Assembly (NCBI RefSeq): GCF_001592265.1
Contig: NZ_BCWP01000023.1
Location: 1 to 64,000 of the forward strand
Reading direction: 5' to 3'
From: Curvibacter delicatus NBRC 14919
GTDB taxonomy: Bacteria; Pseudomonadota; Gammaproteobacteria; Burkholderiales; Burkholderiaceae_C
Length of the DNA: 64,000 nucleotides
Part shown: positions 42,993 to 51,490 of the stretch, piece after piece
Layout of the letters: each line of letters starts with the position of its first letter
Position numbering within the stretch: position 1 is the stretch's first letter
Position numbers and translations under genes: made by a program
Notes under the pieces: generated by a model
What the model was told of the DNA's origin: nothing
Databases searched by the model: none
The model's input: the letters and a program-made list of their open reading frames with translations, nothing else

Positions 42993-44020
42993 ATTTCGGT
43001 GTTGGTGTCGACGATCAGCCACTCATTTCAATCGTCATTCCAGTCCACAACGGCGCCAAATGGCTAGGTCAGACGCTTCAGTCTTTGTACGCACAAAGTT
43101 ACCCGCATTTCGAGATTGTCTTGATCGATGATGCCTCGTCTGATGGACTCGAGGATGTCCTGAATGACAGCAAGGATGAGCGTCTACGAGTCGTTCATCT
43201 CACGACCAATGTCGGTGTCAGTGCAGCCCGCAATCATGGTATTGACCTGGCCAAAGGCAGTTATATCGCCTTTTGCGATGCGGATGATCTCAGCTTGCCT
43301 CAGCGGCTTGAGTTGCAACTGTCCTTTCTCATGCAGCATCCTGATATCGGCCTGTGCGGCAGCGGTTTTACCTGTTTCGATACACAAGACCGAGAAACTA
43401 TTCAAAATCCGGAGACGGACGAACAGATTCGCAAGGCTTTGATGCGAGGCAATTGCTTTGGCTTATCCACGGTCATGGCGCGAGCGACGGCTCTCAAAGC
43501 GCACCATTTCGACCCAAACCTTCAGGTTGCCGAAGATTATGATCTCTGGACCCGGTTGGCATCGACGGGCGTTCGCTTGGCGAATTTGCCGGAGAGTCTT
43601 GTGCGTTATCGACTGCACCAGCAACAAGCAAGTCGGGCCAAAAGTGAGAGACTGGACCTCGCGTCACGTCGCATTCGGGGTCTGTATTGTGCAAGCCTTT
43701 TAAAGGATGAGCCCTTTTTAAGGCGTCTCAGCAGCGGGACAATTGGTCTGAATGATTTGACGCAGGCGGCTCGTAAAGTTGCAGATTTTTCCAAGTGCCA
43801 TTCACAGTACACCGTCCAAGACTTTCGTTTCATGTTGGCTTGGTTGTACCAGCAGTTGCCTCATCACGGTTTGATGTCATGGTGGTGCTGGACCCGTATA
43901 CAGAAACAGATAGGACTTGATCTGGATCGCAATTACAGGGTCAACATCGGACTGCTGGCCATTCTTCCGCATAAGCTGGCGCGTCAGTACTTTGATACGT
44001 TGATCAAACTTAAGCGATAG
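42989..44020 (+). CDS. GT2 glycosyltransferase
   Basis: A 343-residue GT-A-fold inverting glycosyltransferase of family GT2. The N-terminus is ISIVIPVHNGAKWLGQTLQSL, followed by VLIDDASSDG and the metal-binding DXD motif FCDADD (about residue 92), then a DYDLWTRL acceptor-site motif (about residue 188). The ATG at 42989 overlaps the preceding stop; a TTG at 42977 is less likely. In fucosylated lipopolysaccharides a GT2 enzyme often builds the Gal or GlcNAc backbone that fucosyltransferases decorate, which is a plausible role here but not shown. Confidence 0.85.
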   Translation: MNFGVGVDDQPLISIVIPVHNGAKWLGQTLQSLYAQSYPHFEIVLIDDASSDGLEDVLNDSKDERLRVVHLTTNVGVSAARNHGIDLAKGSYIAFCDADDLSLPQRLELQLSFLMQHPDIGLCGSGFTCFDTQDRETIQNPETDEQIRKALMRGNCFGLSTVMARATALKAHHFDPNLQVAEDYDLWTRLASTGVRLANLPESLVRYRLHQQQASRAKSERLDLASRRIRGLYCASLLKDEPFLRRLSSGTIGLNDLTQAARKVADFSKCHSQYTVQDFRFMLAWLYQQLPHHGLMSWWCWTRIQKQIGLDLDRNYRVNIGLLAILPHKLARQYFDTLIKLKR

Positions 44021-44040
44021 GCGTTTCATTTCACGGTTGC

Positions 44041-45087
44041 ATGTACTGGTTCTTGTTTTTTTGCCGTAAATACATGGTTAAACGAATTGTTCAATTCATA
44101 AGTAGTTCTGGACCAGCGTGGCCCTGGCAAAGACAGCTCCCTGATGACACCTGCATTTGGGGGAGTACGCAGTATGAAATTGAGCGCGAGCCAGACAAGC
44201 CAATGGACTGGCTGGTCATTTATGAAGGGTGGACGCAGAAGAGTCTGTTTACCCGGATTCCTCGTGAACGGCGTATCTTCATCACGGGTGAACCAGAGAG
44301 TTTTTACCAATACCAGCCCAAATTTCTCGACCAGTTTGGGCATGTCATAACAACACAGCGGAAGATACATCACCCCGGTGCCATTTACACCCAAGTCGCC
44401 ATCAATTGGTTTGTTGGAGTTCGATTTGAGGGAGCAGGTGGTCCTTATGTGCCGGTTTTGCGTTTTGCCGATTTTGAAAAAGGCAATCCGCCAAAATCCA
44501 AACTGTGCTCAGTTGTTTGCTCCAATAAGGCGGTGACGCGAGGTCATAGACAAAGATTGGCTTTTGTTCAGAGGCTTCAAGAGGAGTTTGGAGACCAAAT
44601 TGATGTCTATGGCCGGGGATTTCGTGAAATCTCCGATAAGGACGAAGCACTTGCCGACTATCGCTTTCATATTGCTTTGGAGAATTCGGTGCATCCAGAC
44701 TACTGGACTGAGAAATTGGCCGACCCTCTTCTGCGTGGCTGTTTTCCGATTTACAGCGGGTGCCAAAATCTAGAGGATTACTTTCCAGCCGGCAGTTATG
44801 TCCGAATTGACCTGAACAAACCGGACCAAGCTATCGCAATCATTACGGACGTATTGCAAGGAGAGTTGGACCAATCTAGCGCAAATCAGCGACAGGAAGC
44901 AAAACGCCGAGTCTTGTACGAGCACAATATCTTTGCGGTGCTTGAACGGCTATATACTCAATTTGAGCACGGTCGGGGGAAGGATGTTGCTTTAAAGGCA
45001 GGATCTTTGGTCCGCCTGTATTCAGATCATGAGGCAAAAGACTTCAAGTTCAGTCGACGTTTGCGCCGCTGGCTTCGTGGCCGCTAG
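44041..45087 (+). CDS. GT10 alpha-1,3/4-fucosyltransferase-like
   Basis: A 348-residue protein (337 if it starts at ATG 44074). The C-terminal half has the GT10 donor-binding block YRFHIALENSVHPDYWTEKL followed by CFPIYSGCQNLEDYFPAGSY (about residues 212-258), equivalent to the YKFxLAFENS...DYVTEK motif of alpha-1,3-fucosyltransferases. RRIFITGEPESFYQYQP and TQRKIHHPGA are further family-like segments. The expected activity is transfer of fucose from GDP-fucose to GlcNAc or a similar sugar. It ends 38 bp inside the convergent O-antigen ligase gene. Confidence 0.85.
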   Translation: MYWFLFFCRKYMVKRIVQFISSSGPAWPWQRQLPDDTCIWGSTQYEIEREPDKPMDWLVIYEGWTQKSLFTRIPRERRIFITGEPESFYQYQPKFLDQFGHVITTQRKIHHPGAIYTQVAINWFVGVRFEGAGGPYVPVLRFADFEKGNPPKSKLCSVVCSNKAVTRGHRQRLAFVQRLQEEFGDQIDVYGRGFREISDKDEALADYRFHIALENSVHPDYWTEKLADPLLRGCFPIYSGCQNLEDYFPAGSYVRIDLNKPDQAIAIITDVLQGELDQSSANQRQEAKRRVLYEHNIFAVLERLYTQFEHGRGKDVALKAGSLVRLYSDHEAKDFKFSRRLRRWLRGR

Positions 45088-46411
45088 AGAGCGTCAAACC
45101 ACTGAACATGGCGGTCATGAAAAATAGCAGTTCAATGAAGTGGTCGCTACAGACCTCAGTGGTCAAATAGCTAATGGCGATCACAGGGATTGTCCAGACG
45201 GCGTACACACTCCAGAAGTCGGTACGCTGCCTAGCACGCCAGTAACTTACTAAAAGCGGTATCCAAAGTAATAGTAAGCCGGGTATGCCAAATCCAAGAG
45301 CGAAATCTAGCCAGCCGCTGTGGGTCGCACCCCGGTTTTTGCCGTTTGGTTTGCGAAAATCTGTCCATTTCTGGATGGCCAGAGCACCGAACGAGTGGTT
45401 GATCAGTCCGTAACCCCACGGATTTTCCTGAAGAAGCTTGAGTCCAGCGTAGCCCCACGCAACACGTTCATAAGTGCTTCCATTCACGGGAATGCCGTAT
45501 TCATTCGATGGAACTGGTGAAATTTGATTTTTCCAATTGGAATGTTTTTCAATTTGAGAACTGATCTTATAGTCGGCAAGAAGGTTGGGCCAAGCAGGAT
45601 TGTTGTCCAAATGCTTTTTAACTACGTAACCAAAGATGAGCAGGCATGCCAACAGCAGGATATAAATGCCAGTGCGGTGTGTCTTGATATGAGTGTTGCT
45701 GGTCAGGACATGAAACAAAAAATAGCCAAAAAGCAGTACGAACATCGCGAAACCATTTTTGGTGTTGGCAAAGTAATACGTTAGCACTGTGGCTAATAAG
45801 CCAAGCACGCCATACAGATACCAAATTGGGTGTTCACTTCTTCGAAGTGCTGATAGGATTTTGATGAACATGACGGGCAGAAACAAGCTGCCGAAGATAA
45901 CAAGAGGTGTTTTCCCTAAGTATGGTGTCATGAAGAAATTTGCATGAATCCACTGACCGGTCTGAATGACTTCATAGGCGTATCGGATGCAAAATATGGT
46001 GATTGTTCCGCCGAGGCCCCAAATTAGTATGGTTTGCTGGACTCGCTGTACGCGAGAGGGCAAGTGATGAGCGGGGTCGGAGAGTACGAGACCTAAGGCG
46101 AGGCCTATGCTGGCAGCCAAGAAGTTCCGAAGCCAGTCGCCTGTCAATTCGTACCATTGTTCCTCGTGGTTGCCTGACAAGAAGAGAAAGTGAAAGACAA
46201 GCCAGATGAAGAATGAAAAAAATATGTAGACGGGCCAAGCAAAAAGGTGTTTCAGCTGCCAAGCATTCTTGGTCAGTATCATCAAAGATGCGAGGAAGCC
46301 GATCAGCAATAAAAGATGACGAACACCTATGGTGTTAGGCAATGGCCATATTGCAAGCAGACCAGCAGCTGCAAATAGAAGCACTGCTGCATAAAATTTT
46401 TTCTCTGTCAT
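45050..46411 (-). CDS. O-antigen ligase/polymerase family membrane protein
   Basis: A 453-residue polytopic membrane protein with about 11-12 hydrophobic segments. The Wzy_C/WaaL-type region is late: the long periplasmic loop carries RVAWGYAGLKLLQENPWGYG and the histidine motif GATHSGWLDFALGFGIPGL (about residues 370-388). It is either WaaL, joining O-chain to lipid A-core, or a Wzy polymerase; the ligase is favoured by its position with msbA. The ATG at 46411 is chosen; a TTG at 46429 would overlap the preceding stop. The gene is AT-rich and overlaps the GT10 gene tail-to-tail by 38 bp. Confidence 0.8.
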   Translation of the reverse strand: MTEKKFYAAVLLFAAAGLLAIWPLPNTIGVRHLLLLIGFLASLMILTKNAWQLKHLFAWPVYIFFSFFIWLVFHFLFLSGNHEEQWYELTGDWLRNFLAASIGLALGLVLSDPAHHLPSRVQRVQQTILIWGLGGTITIFCIRYAYEVIQTGQWIHANFFMTPYLGKTPLVIFGSLFLPVMFIKILSALRRSEHPIWYLYGVLGLLATVLTYYFANTKNGFAMFVLLFGYFLFHVLTSNTHIKTHRTGIYILLLACLLIFGYVVKKHLDNNPAWPNLLADYKISSQIEKHSNWKNQISPVPSNEYGIPVNGSTYERVAWGYAGLKLLQENPWGYGLINHSFGALAIQKWTDFRKPNGKNRGATHSGWLDFALGFGIPGLLLLWIPLLVSYWRARQRTDFWSVYAVWTIPVIAISYLTTEVCSDHFIELLFFMTAMFSGLTLSSGHEASGANVD

Positions 46412-46425
46412 GTGATTTCGAATGA

Positions 46426-47313
46426 TCAAATGCGGCCAGCGGCTCGTCTCAGTTTTCGGCCCAAGCGGGAGAAGAAGTGACCGCCTTCATTTGGCCAATC
46501 CATCTCACGTTCCCAAGCTGATTGATATATCGCGCCGCAATAGAATCGCGCTAATTTTTGCGAGGTGATTCCGGCGCGTCGGTCATGATCAAACTGCCAG
46601 GCGTAGTGATAGACCTTGAACAGAGCTTGGCAGGGCAGGAGTGGCACGGCACGGTAGGCAAGCAGGGCTTCGCCGTACCAGCGAGACTCAATGGGGGCCA
46701 AGGCAATTGCGTCGGCAAAGTTCATGCTTCGTGGCTGCAAAAAAAGTCTATCCAGGCTTTCCCAAACAGCGCGATGCCATACTAACGGGAAGGGGCCAAA
46801 GCTGTAGCGTCGACCAGCACGTCCAAAGAGCTGCTGCACTTGGTCGGCTTCTTTTGTGAAGGCTGTTACTACACGTTCTCGCTTATGACGCATAGCATCT
46901 TCTAGCAAGTCGTGCGCCTCATCGAGCATCGTATAGGGTGTGCCGTCTGGGGTCATGAAGTCGGCCAGGCCGAACGGCCGAATCAGGACGGCATCCGAAT
47001 CCAGACACAGGTAAGCCGTAGAGAGCCCCAGGCGCCAAAATTCGGATTTCACAACCTGCTGGGAGACACTGCCGAGCATGCTTTGTACTTGAATCGGATC
47101 TATGCGCGGTGAGGCCTTGATGATCTCCTCGTCCGCCAGCAATTCTGCATCCAGCCCGGCGAGGTGCTCGCGAAACAGGGCCAACTCGGCTTGCGGCACC
47201 GAAACGTAGAAAGGAAGTTGCTCCACGTTGTAACGCTGGATGGATTGCGCCAGGCGAATCAGCCGCCGGAGGTCGGTGCTGTAGCTTTTGCAATAAAGCG
47301 CAAAAGGCTTCAT
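46426..47313 (-). CDS. DUF6492-like glycosyltransferase-type protein
   Basis: A 295-residue soluble protein. The start MKPFALYCKSYSTDLRRLIRLAQSIQRY and the segment YLCLDSDAVLIRPF (about residue 102, a DXD-like motif) resemble DUF6492 and GT-A-fold proteins found in polysaccharide loci. No precise activity is known. It is translationally coupled to the deacetylase upstream (ATGA, 47310-47313) and nearly touches the O-antigen ligase gene downstream, so it belongs to the surface-glycan operon. Confidence 0.65.
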   Translation of the reverse strand: MKPFALYCKSYSTDLRRLIRLAQSIQRYNVEQLPFYVSVPQAELALFREHLAGLDAELLADEEIIKASPRIDPIQVQSMLGSVSQQVVKSEFWRLGLSTAYLCLDSDAVLIRPFGLADFMTPDGTPYTMLDEAHDLLEDAMRHKRERVVTAFTKEADQVQQLFGRAGRRYSFGPFPLVWHRAVWESLDRLFLQPRSMNFADAIALAPIESRWYGEALLAYRAVPLLPCQALFKVYHYAWQFDHDRRAGITSQKLARFYCGAIYQSAWEREMDWPNEGGHFFSRLGRKLRRAAGRI

Positions 47314-48029
47314 GCCCGCCGATCTTCGTAACAGGTCATCACCTTGGCGGCAAACAGGCCAAGGTGCGTGGCGCGGGCCACCATGATGCGACGCAAAGTG
47401 TAGCGATCGTCACCGGCATGCACGCGTCCACGCTGTGTGGTGGTTGCGGTGACGTAGCCGGCTTCTTGCACCATGTGGCGATGTTCTGGTGCGAACCAGC
47501 CATAGGGGTAGCAGAAATGGCGAACCTCACAGCCCACGATCTGCTCCAGTTCGTGTTTGGATGAGGCAATCTGCTCACGTGCTTCGTCTGGTGGCAGTTT
47601 GGTCAGAGCGGCATGTGTGCGCGTATGGGAGCCGATATCCATGCCTGCATCACGCCAGGTGCGCCAGTCGTCCACGGTCATCAGCGGTTTCTCGGCAATG
47701 CCAAGGTGACGGTCCCAGCTATTGGTGCCGCCAATCATGCTGCTGACGCCATAACAGGTGGCGGTGAACCCATGTTGGCTGAGGACGGGCAGTGCATGGT
47801 GTACGTTGTTCTGGTAGCCATCGTCAAAGGTCAGTCCGACAACTTTGCCCGATTTTTCCCCTGTCAGGTAAGGTTCCAGGGCCGTCATGGAGAGGCCTTT
47901 GTAACCCATCAACTTGAGCAGCATCATCTGGCGCGAGAACGAACGCGGAGATACCACCAGCCCCCGCAATGGGGCGCCCCGTGCAGGTGGCTCGTCAATC
48001 TGGTGGTACATGAGGATGGGGATGTTCAT
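47310..48029 (-). CDS. Polysaccharide deacetylase family protein
   Basis: A 239-residue NodB-homology carbohydrate esterase (CE4). Motif 1 is LTFDDGYQNN (catalytic base Asp and metal Asp), motif 2 is GSHTRTHAALT (metal His pair HTRTH), and motif 3 is RHFCYPYGWF. It has no obvious signal peptide, so it may act in the cytoplasm on a lipid-linked sugar as ArnD-like or PIG-L-like enzymes do, rather than on secreted polymer. It overlaps msbA by 4 bp (48026-48029) and the DUF6492-like gene by 4 bp. Confidence 0.82.
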   Translation of the reverse strand: MNIPILMYHQIDEPPARGAPLRGLVVSPRSFSRQMMLLKLMGYKGLSMTALEPYLTGEKSGKVVGLTFDDGYQNNVHHALPVLSQHGFTATCYGVSSMIGGTNSWDRHLGIAEKPLMTVDDWRTWRDAGMDIGSHTRTHAALTKLPPDEAREQIASSKHELEQIVGCEVRHFCYPYGWFAPEHRHMVQEAGYVTATTTQRGRVHAGDDRYTLRRIMVARATHLGLFAAKVMTCYEDRRA

Positions 48030-49759
48030 GTCTGCATCCGGCTGAGGTTGGCGTAGTAGCCGCCTGCGGCTTGTAGTTCAGCGTGTGTGCCGCTCTCCAC
48101 GATACGGCCATGATCCAGCACCAAGATTTTGTCGGCATGCTCGATGGTGCTGAGCCGGTGGGCAATCACCAGCGTGGTGCGGTTTTTCATGAGTGTGGCC
48201 AGGGCGGCTTGTACTTGGCGTTCGCTTTCTGTATCCAGTGCTGAAGTGGCCTCGTCGAGGATCAAGATGGGGGCATTCTTGAGCAGGGCTCGTGCGATGG
48301 CGATACGTTGACGCTGTCCCCCAGAGAGTTTGGCCCCGTCTTCGCCGATCAAGGTGTCCAATCCCTCAGGCATCTGCTGAATGAAGTCCCATGCGTTGGC
48401 TGCTTTGGCCGCTGCGATGACGTCTTCACGGCTGCAGATCTCACGTGCGCCGAAAGCGATATTCGCATTCACTGTATCGTTAAATAAAACGATGTCTTGA
48501 CTTACGAGTGCGATGTTGTGGCGGAGGCTGGTCAGGGTCACGTCATTGATGTCGATACCGTCAATGCGAATTTGACCTGTTGTCGGCCTGTAGAAACGGG
48601 GTATCAGCGCGCTGATGGTTGTTTTGCCGCCGCCGGAGGCGCCAACCAAAGCGACTGTCTGTCCAGCTAAAGCGCGAAAGCTGATGTCAATCAGCGCCCG
48701 CCGTTCAGAGCCTGGATAGTTGAAACTGACATGGTTGAATTCGATTTCACCGTGGACTTGGCGCAATTCACCTTTCCCCGCATCTTGTTCTGCAGGGGTG
48801 TCAAGCAGTTCGAATACGCCTTCGCAAGCGGCCAGCCCACGTTGCATGAGCGGGCTGATGGTGGTCAGTTGCTTGATAGGGGATATCAGCAGCAGCATTG
48901 CGGTAATGAATGAAACAAAACCACCCGCCGAAGCGCCGGCCTGTCCTGTGCTTTGACTCAAGGCCAGAAATGTAATGATGGCGATGGCCAGTGATGCCGC
49001 AATGTGGGTAATCGGAGTGATGGCAGAGGACGGGACGGCCTCGCGCATCATGGATCGCCGGAAGCGCTCGGTATCCTTGTAAAACCGTTCGGTCTGTTGC
49101 GCTTGGCCACCATAGACTTTGATCACCTTGTGTGCGGCGACAGATTCTTCAATGGTGTGTGAAATGGTGCGCATGGCCTCCAGGCTATTGCGGCTTGCGG
49201 CACGCATCCGTTGACCGAATCCCTTCACAATGAGTGCAATCAGTGGTGCGATGGCAAGCGTGATCAGCGTGAGTTTCCAGTCGAGATAAATCAGGTAGGC
49301 AAGTAAGGCGACTGCGGTCAGACTTTCGCGTACGGCAGACACAAGAACATTGGTAGCGGCCTGATTGACGTTGTCAGCGTCATACAGGAGCCGTGAGATC
49401 AACTTGCCAGATGAATGCTCGTGAAACGTCTGTGTCGGCAACACCAATATTTTTGCGAACATCTGTCGACGTAGATCAGCCACAAGACGTGTTGATATCC
49501 AAGTCATCAGATAACTGGTGCAGAACGACAAAATGCCCCTGACAAAGAACAGAATCACGATGCCCAACGGAATCAGCCAGATCATGCGGGCATCTTGTGT
49601 TTTGAACCCGTTGTCCAGCAGGTACTTCATGATGGCGGGAAACACGGGCTCTGTTGCGGCGGTGCCGGCCATGCCCACAACAGCCAAGGCAAATGCCTTC
49701 CAGTACGGCCGCACATAAGACAGCAGCCGAAAATAAAGCGCGCTGTTGCCGGTTTGCAT
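48026..49759 (-). CDS. msbA: Lipid A/LPS-core flippase MsbA
   Basis: A 577-residue half-size ABC exporter. Six membrane helices cover about residues 15-310. The nucleotide-binding domain has Walker A VGASGGGKTT, signature LSGGQRQRIAIARALL, Walker B ILILDEATSALD and switch His in VIAHRLSTIEHA. It flips core-lipid A across the inner membrane. The ATG at 49759 overlaps the preceding stop (TGATG), so the longer open frame from 49795 is not used. Its position between glycosyltransferases and the ligase fits LPS export. Other lipid-linked glycan exporters look alike. Confidence 0.9.
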   Translation of the reverse strand: MQTGNSALYFRLLSYVRPYWKAFALAVVGMAGTAATEPVFPAIMKYLLDNGFKTQDARMIWLIPLGIVILFFVRGILSFCTSYLMTWISTRLVADLRRQMFAKILVLPTQTFHEHSSGKLISRLLYDADNVNQAATNVLVSAVRESLTAVALLAYLIYLDWKLTLITLAIAPLIALIVKGFGQRMRAASRNSLEAMRTISHTIEESVAAHKVIKVYGGQAQQTERFYKDTERFRRSMMREAVPSSAITPITHIAASLAIAIITFLALSQSTGQAGASAGGFVSFITAMLLLISPIKQLTTISPLMQRGLAACEGVFELLDTPAEQDAGKGELRQVHGEIEFNHVSFNYPGSERRALIDISFRALAGQTVALVGASGGGKTTISALIPRFYRPTTGQIRIDGIDINDVTLTSLRHNIALVSQDIVLFNDTVNANIAFGAREICSREDVIAAAKAANAWDFIQQMPEGLDTLIGEDGAKLSGGQRQRIAIARALLKNAPILILDEATSALDTESERQVQAALATLMKNRTTLVIAHRLSTIEHADKILVLDHGRIVESGTHAELQAAGGYYANLSRMQT

Positions 49760-50547
49760 CAGGACCTGGTCGCCGGGGAAGCCGGCGCTTTCCACTCATC
49801 GCCTTTTTGAATTTCCAAGGCCTTCACATAGCGATAAAAGGTACCTTCGAAATTGCCCAGCGCAATCATGAATCCGGCCCAGCCATCAAGAAAACCCAGT
49901 TTGAAGATGTAATGCTTCACGAAAGACCAGAGACCATGGGCGAGCGCGGTGCCCATGGAAATTTTCTTGTGCTTGATTTTTTCGGCCCCGAGAGTCGAGT
50001 AGCGGTTCGCCTTGTGCAGAACCTCGCCCATGTTCTTGAACGGGAACTGCCAGATGGCGTTTTGCAGGGTGCCGATGGGTTTTGTGCTGTGCAGGACGTA
50101 GCCCTCGTGAACGGGCTTGAGGTCGTAGCTCATGCAGCCTTTGCGGAACAGCTGCGGCTGTCGGAAGTTCGGATGCCAGCCTGAGTGCCTGATCCACCGA
50201 CCCATGAAATAGTTACGACGGGGAACGCGATAGACGTCCAGCGATTCTGGATTGTCTGCAATGGCGCGCGCCTCTTGCGCTACTTCGGGTGTGCAGCGCT
50301 CGTCGGCGTCAATGCTGAAGATCCATTCGTGGGTGCAGGCGGCAATGGCCTGGTTGCGCAGGTCGCCAAAGCCCTTGAATTCAACCTGGACCACTTTGGC
50401 CCCCAGTCGGGTGGCGATTTCAGGTGTGCCGTCCGTGCTCCAGGAGTCGACCACGATCACTTCATCGGCCCAGCGGGCGCTTTCGATGGTGGCCGTGACT
50501 TTCTCGGCCTCGTTGTAGGCGATGATGTAGACGGAAATTTTGCTCAT
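49759..50547 (-). CDS. GT2 glycosyltransferase (WaaE/KdtX-like)
   Basis: A 262-residue GT2 enzyme of the LPS-core beta-1,4-glucosyltransferase type. It has ISVYIIAYNEAEKVTATIES, VVDSWSTDGTPEIA, the DXD-type FSIDADERCTPE (about residue 90) and the acceptor-side RRNYFMGRWIRHSGWHPNFRQP typical of WaaE. It is the first gene of a minus-strand operon with msbA, the deacetylase, the DUF6492-like gene and the ligase. The short region upstream to 50628 must hold divergent promoters. Confidence 0.87.
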   Translation of the reverse strand: MSKISVYIIAYNEAEKVTATIESARWADEVIVVDSWSTDGTPEIATRLGAKVVQVEFKGFGDLRNQAIAACTHEWIFSIDADERCTPEVAQEARAIADNPESLDVYRVPRRNYFMGRWIRHSGWHPNFRQPQLFRKGCMSYDLKPVHEGYVLHSTKPIGTLQNAIWQFPFKNMGEVLHKANRYSTLGAEKIKHKKISMGTALAHGLWSFVKHYIFKLGFLDGWAGFMIALGNFEGTFYRYVKALEIQKGDEWKAPASPATRS

Positions 50548-50628
50548 CAGGGATGGTAGTATTCGGCGGCCTGTGCGGGTGATGCAGGGCGCTGCGAGCG
50601 CGTTGCCAGCCTCGTAGTCTAGTTCAAA

Positions 50629-51483
50629 ATGGATGCTTCTGACCTGATTTCCGTGGTGATCACGACCTACAACCGCTGCGACGCCTTGCTCGCGGTGCTT
50701 GACGGATTGTCACGTCAGACGGATCGACGCTTCGAGGTGATCGTCGCCGACGATGGCTCTCGTGACGCGCATCGACAGCCGATTCTTGATGCCGCCGTGG
50801 CGCAGGATCTGCATGTCGTGCATGTATGGCATCCCGATGTCGGCTTTACCGCGTCACGTGTTCGCAACCGTGGCGTCGCTGCTGCCCGTGGCCAATACAT
50901 TGTTTTCCTTGACGGTGATTGCGTGCCTGAGGTTGATTTCATCGCTCGGCATAAATGGCTGGCCCAACCCGGTTTTTTCGTCAACGGCAGCCGCGTGCTG
51001 CTTTCGCCCGAGCTGACGCAGCAGGTGGTCAGTGGCCGTGAGCGGGTCAGTGGACGCGGGTGGCGTTATTGGTTCAGGCAGCGCCTGGCAGGGCACGCCA
51101 GCAAGCTGACCGGCTTGTTGCGCTTGCCCGACTGGTCGGGGCGGGTGCAGCGCGACTTCACCTGGAAGGGCATCCGTAGTTGCAACATGGGCGTCTGGCG
51201 TACGGATTTCGAGCGGGTCGACGGCTTTGACGAGTCCTTTGTCGGCTGGGGGCATGAGGATGCCGACTTCGTGCTGCGTCTTCACCACAGCGGCGTTGCG
51301 CGCAAGAATGGCTTTTGTGCCACGGAGGTGTATCACCTCTGGCACAAGGAGGCAGCGCGTGACCATGAGTCGCAGAATGCCCAAACCGTACGAGAGAGAG
51401 AGAAGTCCGATGTGGTACGGGCTGCCTTGGGTTATTCGCAGCAGCGTATCCATGACGATGCCGTGATCACAAGATTGGGATAA
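50629..51483 (+). CDS. GT2 glycosyltransferase with GT7-type C-terminus
   Basis: A 284-residue glycosyltransferase. The GT2 part starts ISVVITTYNRCDALLAVLDGL with VIVADDGSRD and the DXD motif VFLDGDCVPE (about residue 89). The C-terminal galactosyltransferase-like segment WGHEDADFVLRLHHSG (about residue 203) resembles the GT7/chondroitin-polymerase acceptor motif. It probably adds a hexose or hexosamine in LPS core. It ends 7 bp before tolB, on the same strand, so the two could be co-transcribed. Confidence 0.82.
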   Translation: MDASDLISVVITTYNRCDALLAVLDGLSRQTDRRFEVIVADDGSRDAHRQPILDAAVAQDLHVVHVWHPDVGFTASRVRNRGVAAARGQYIVFLDGDCVPEVDFIARHKWLAQPGFFVNGSRVLLSPELTQQVVSGRERVSGRGWRYWFRQRLAGHASKLTGLLRLPDWSGRVQRDFTWKGIRSCNMGVWRTDFERVDGFDESFVGWGHEDADFVLRLHHSGVARKNGFCATEVYHLWHKEAARDHESQNAQTVREREKSDVVRAALGYSQQRIHDDAVITRLG

Positions 51484-51490
51484 TAGACAA

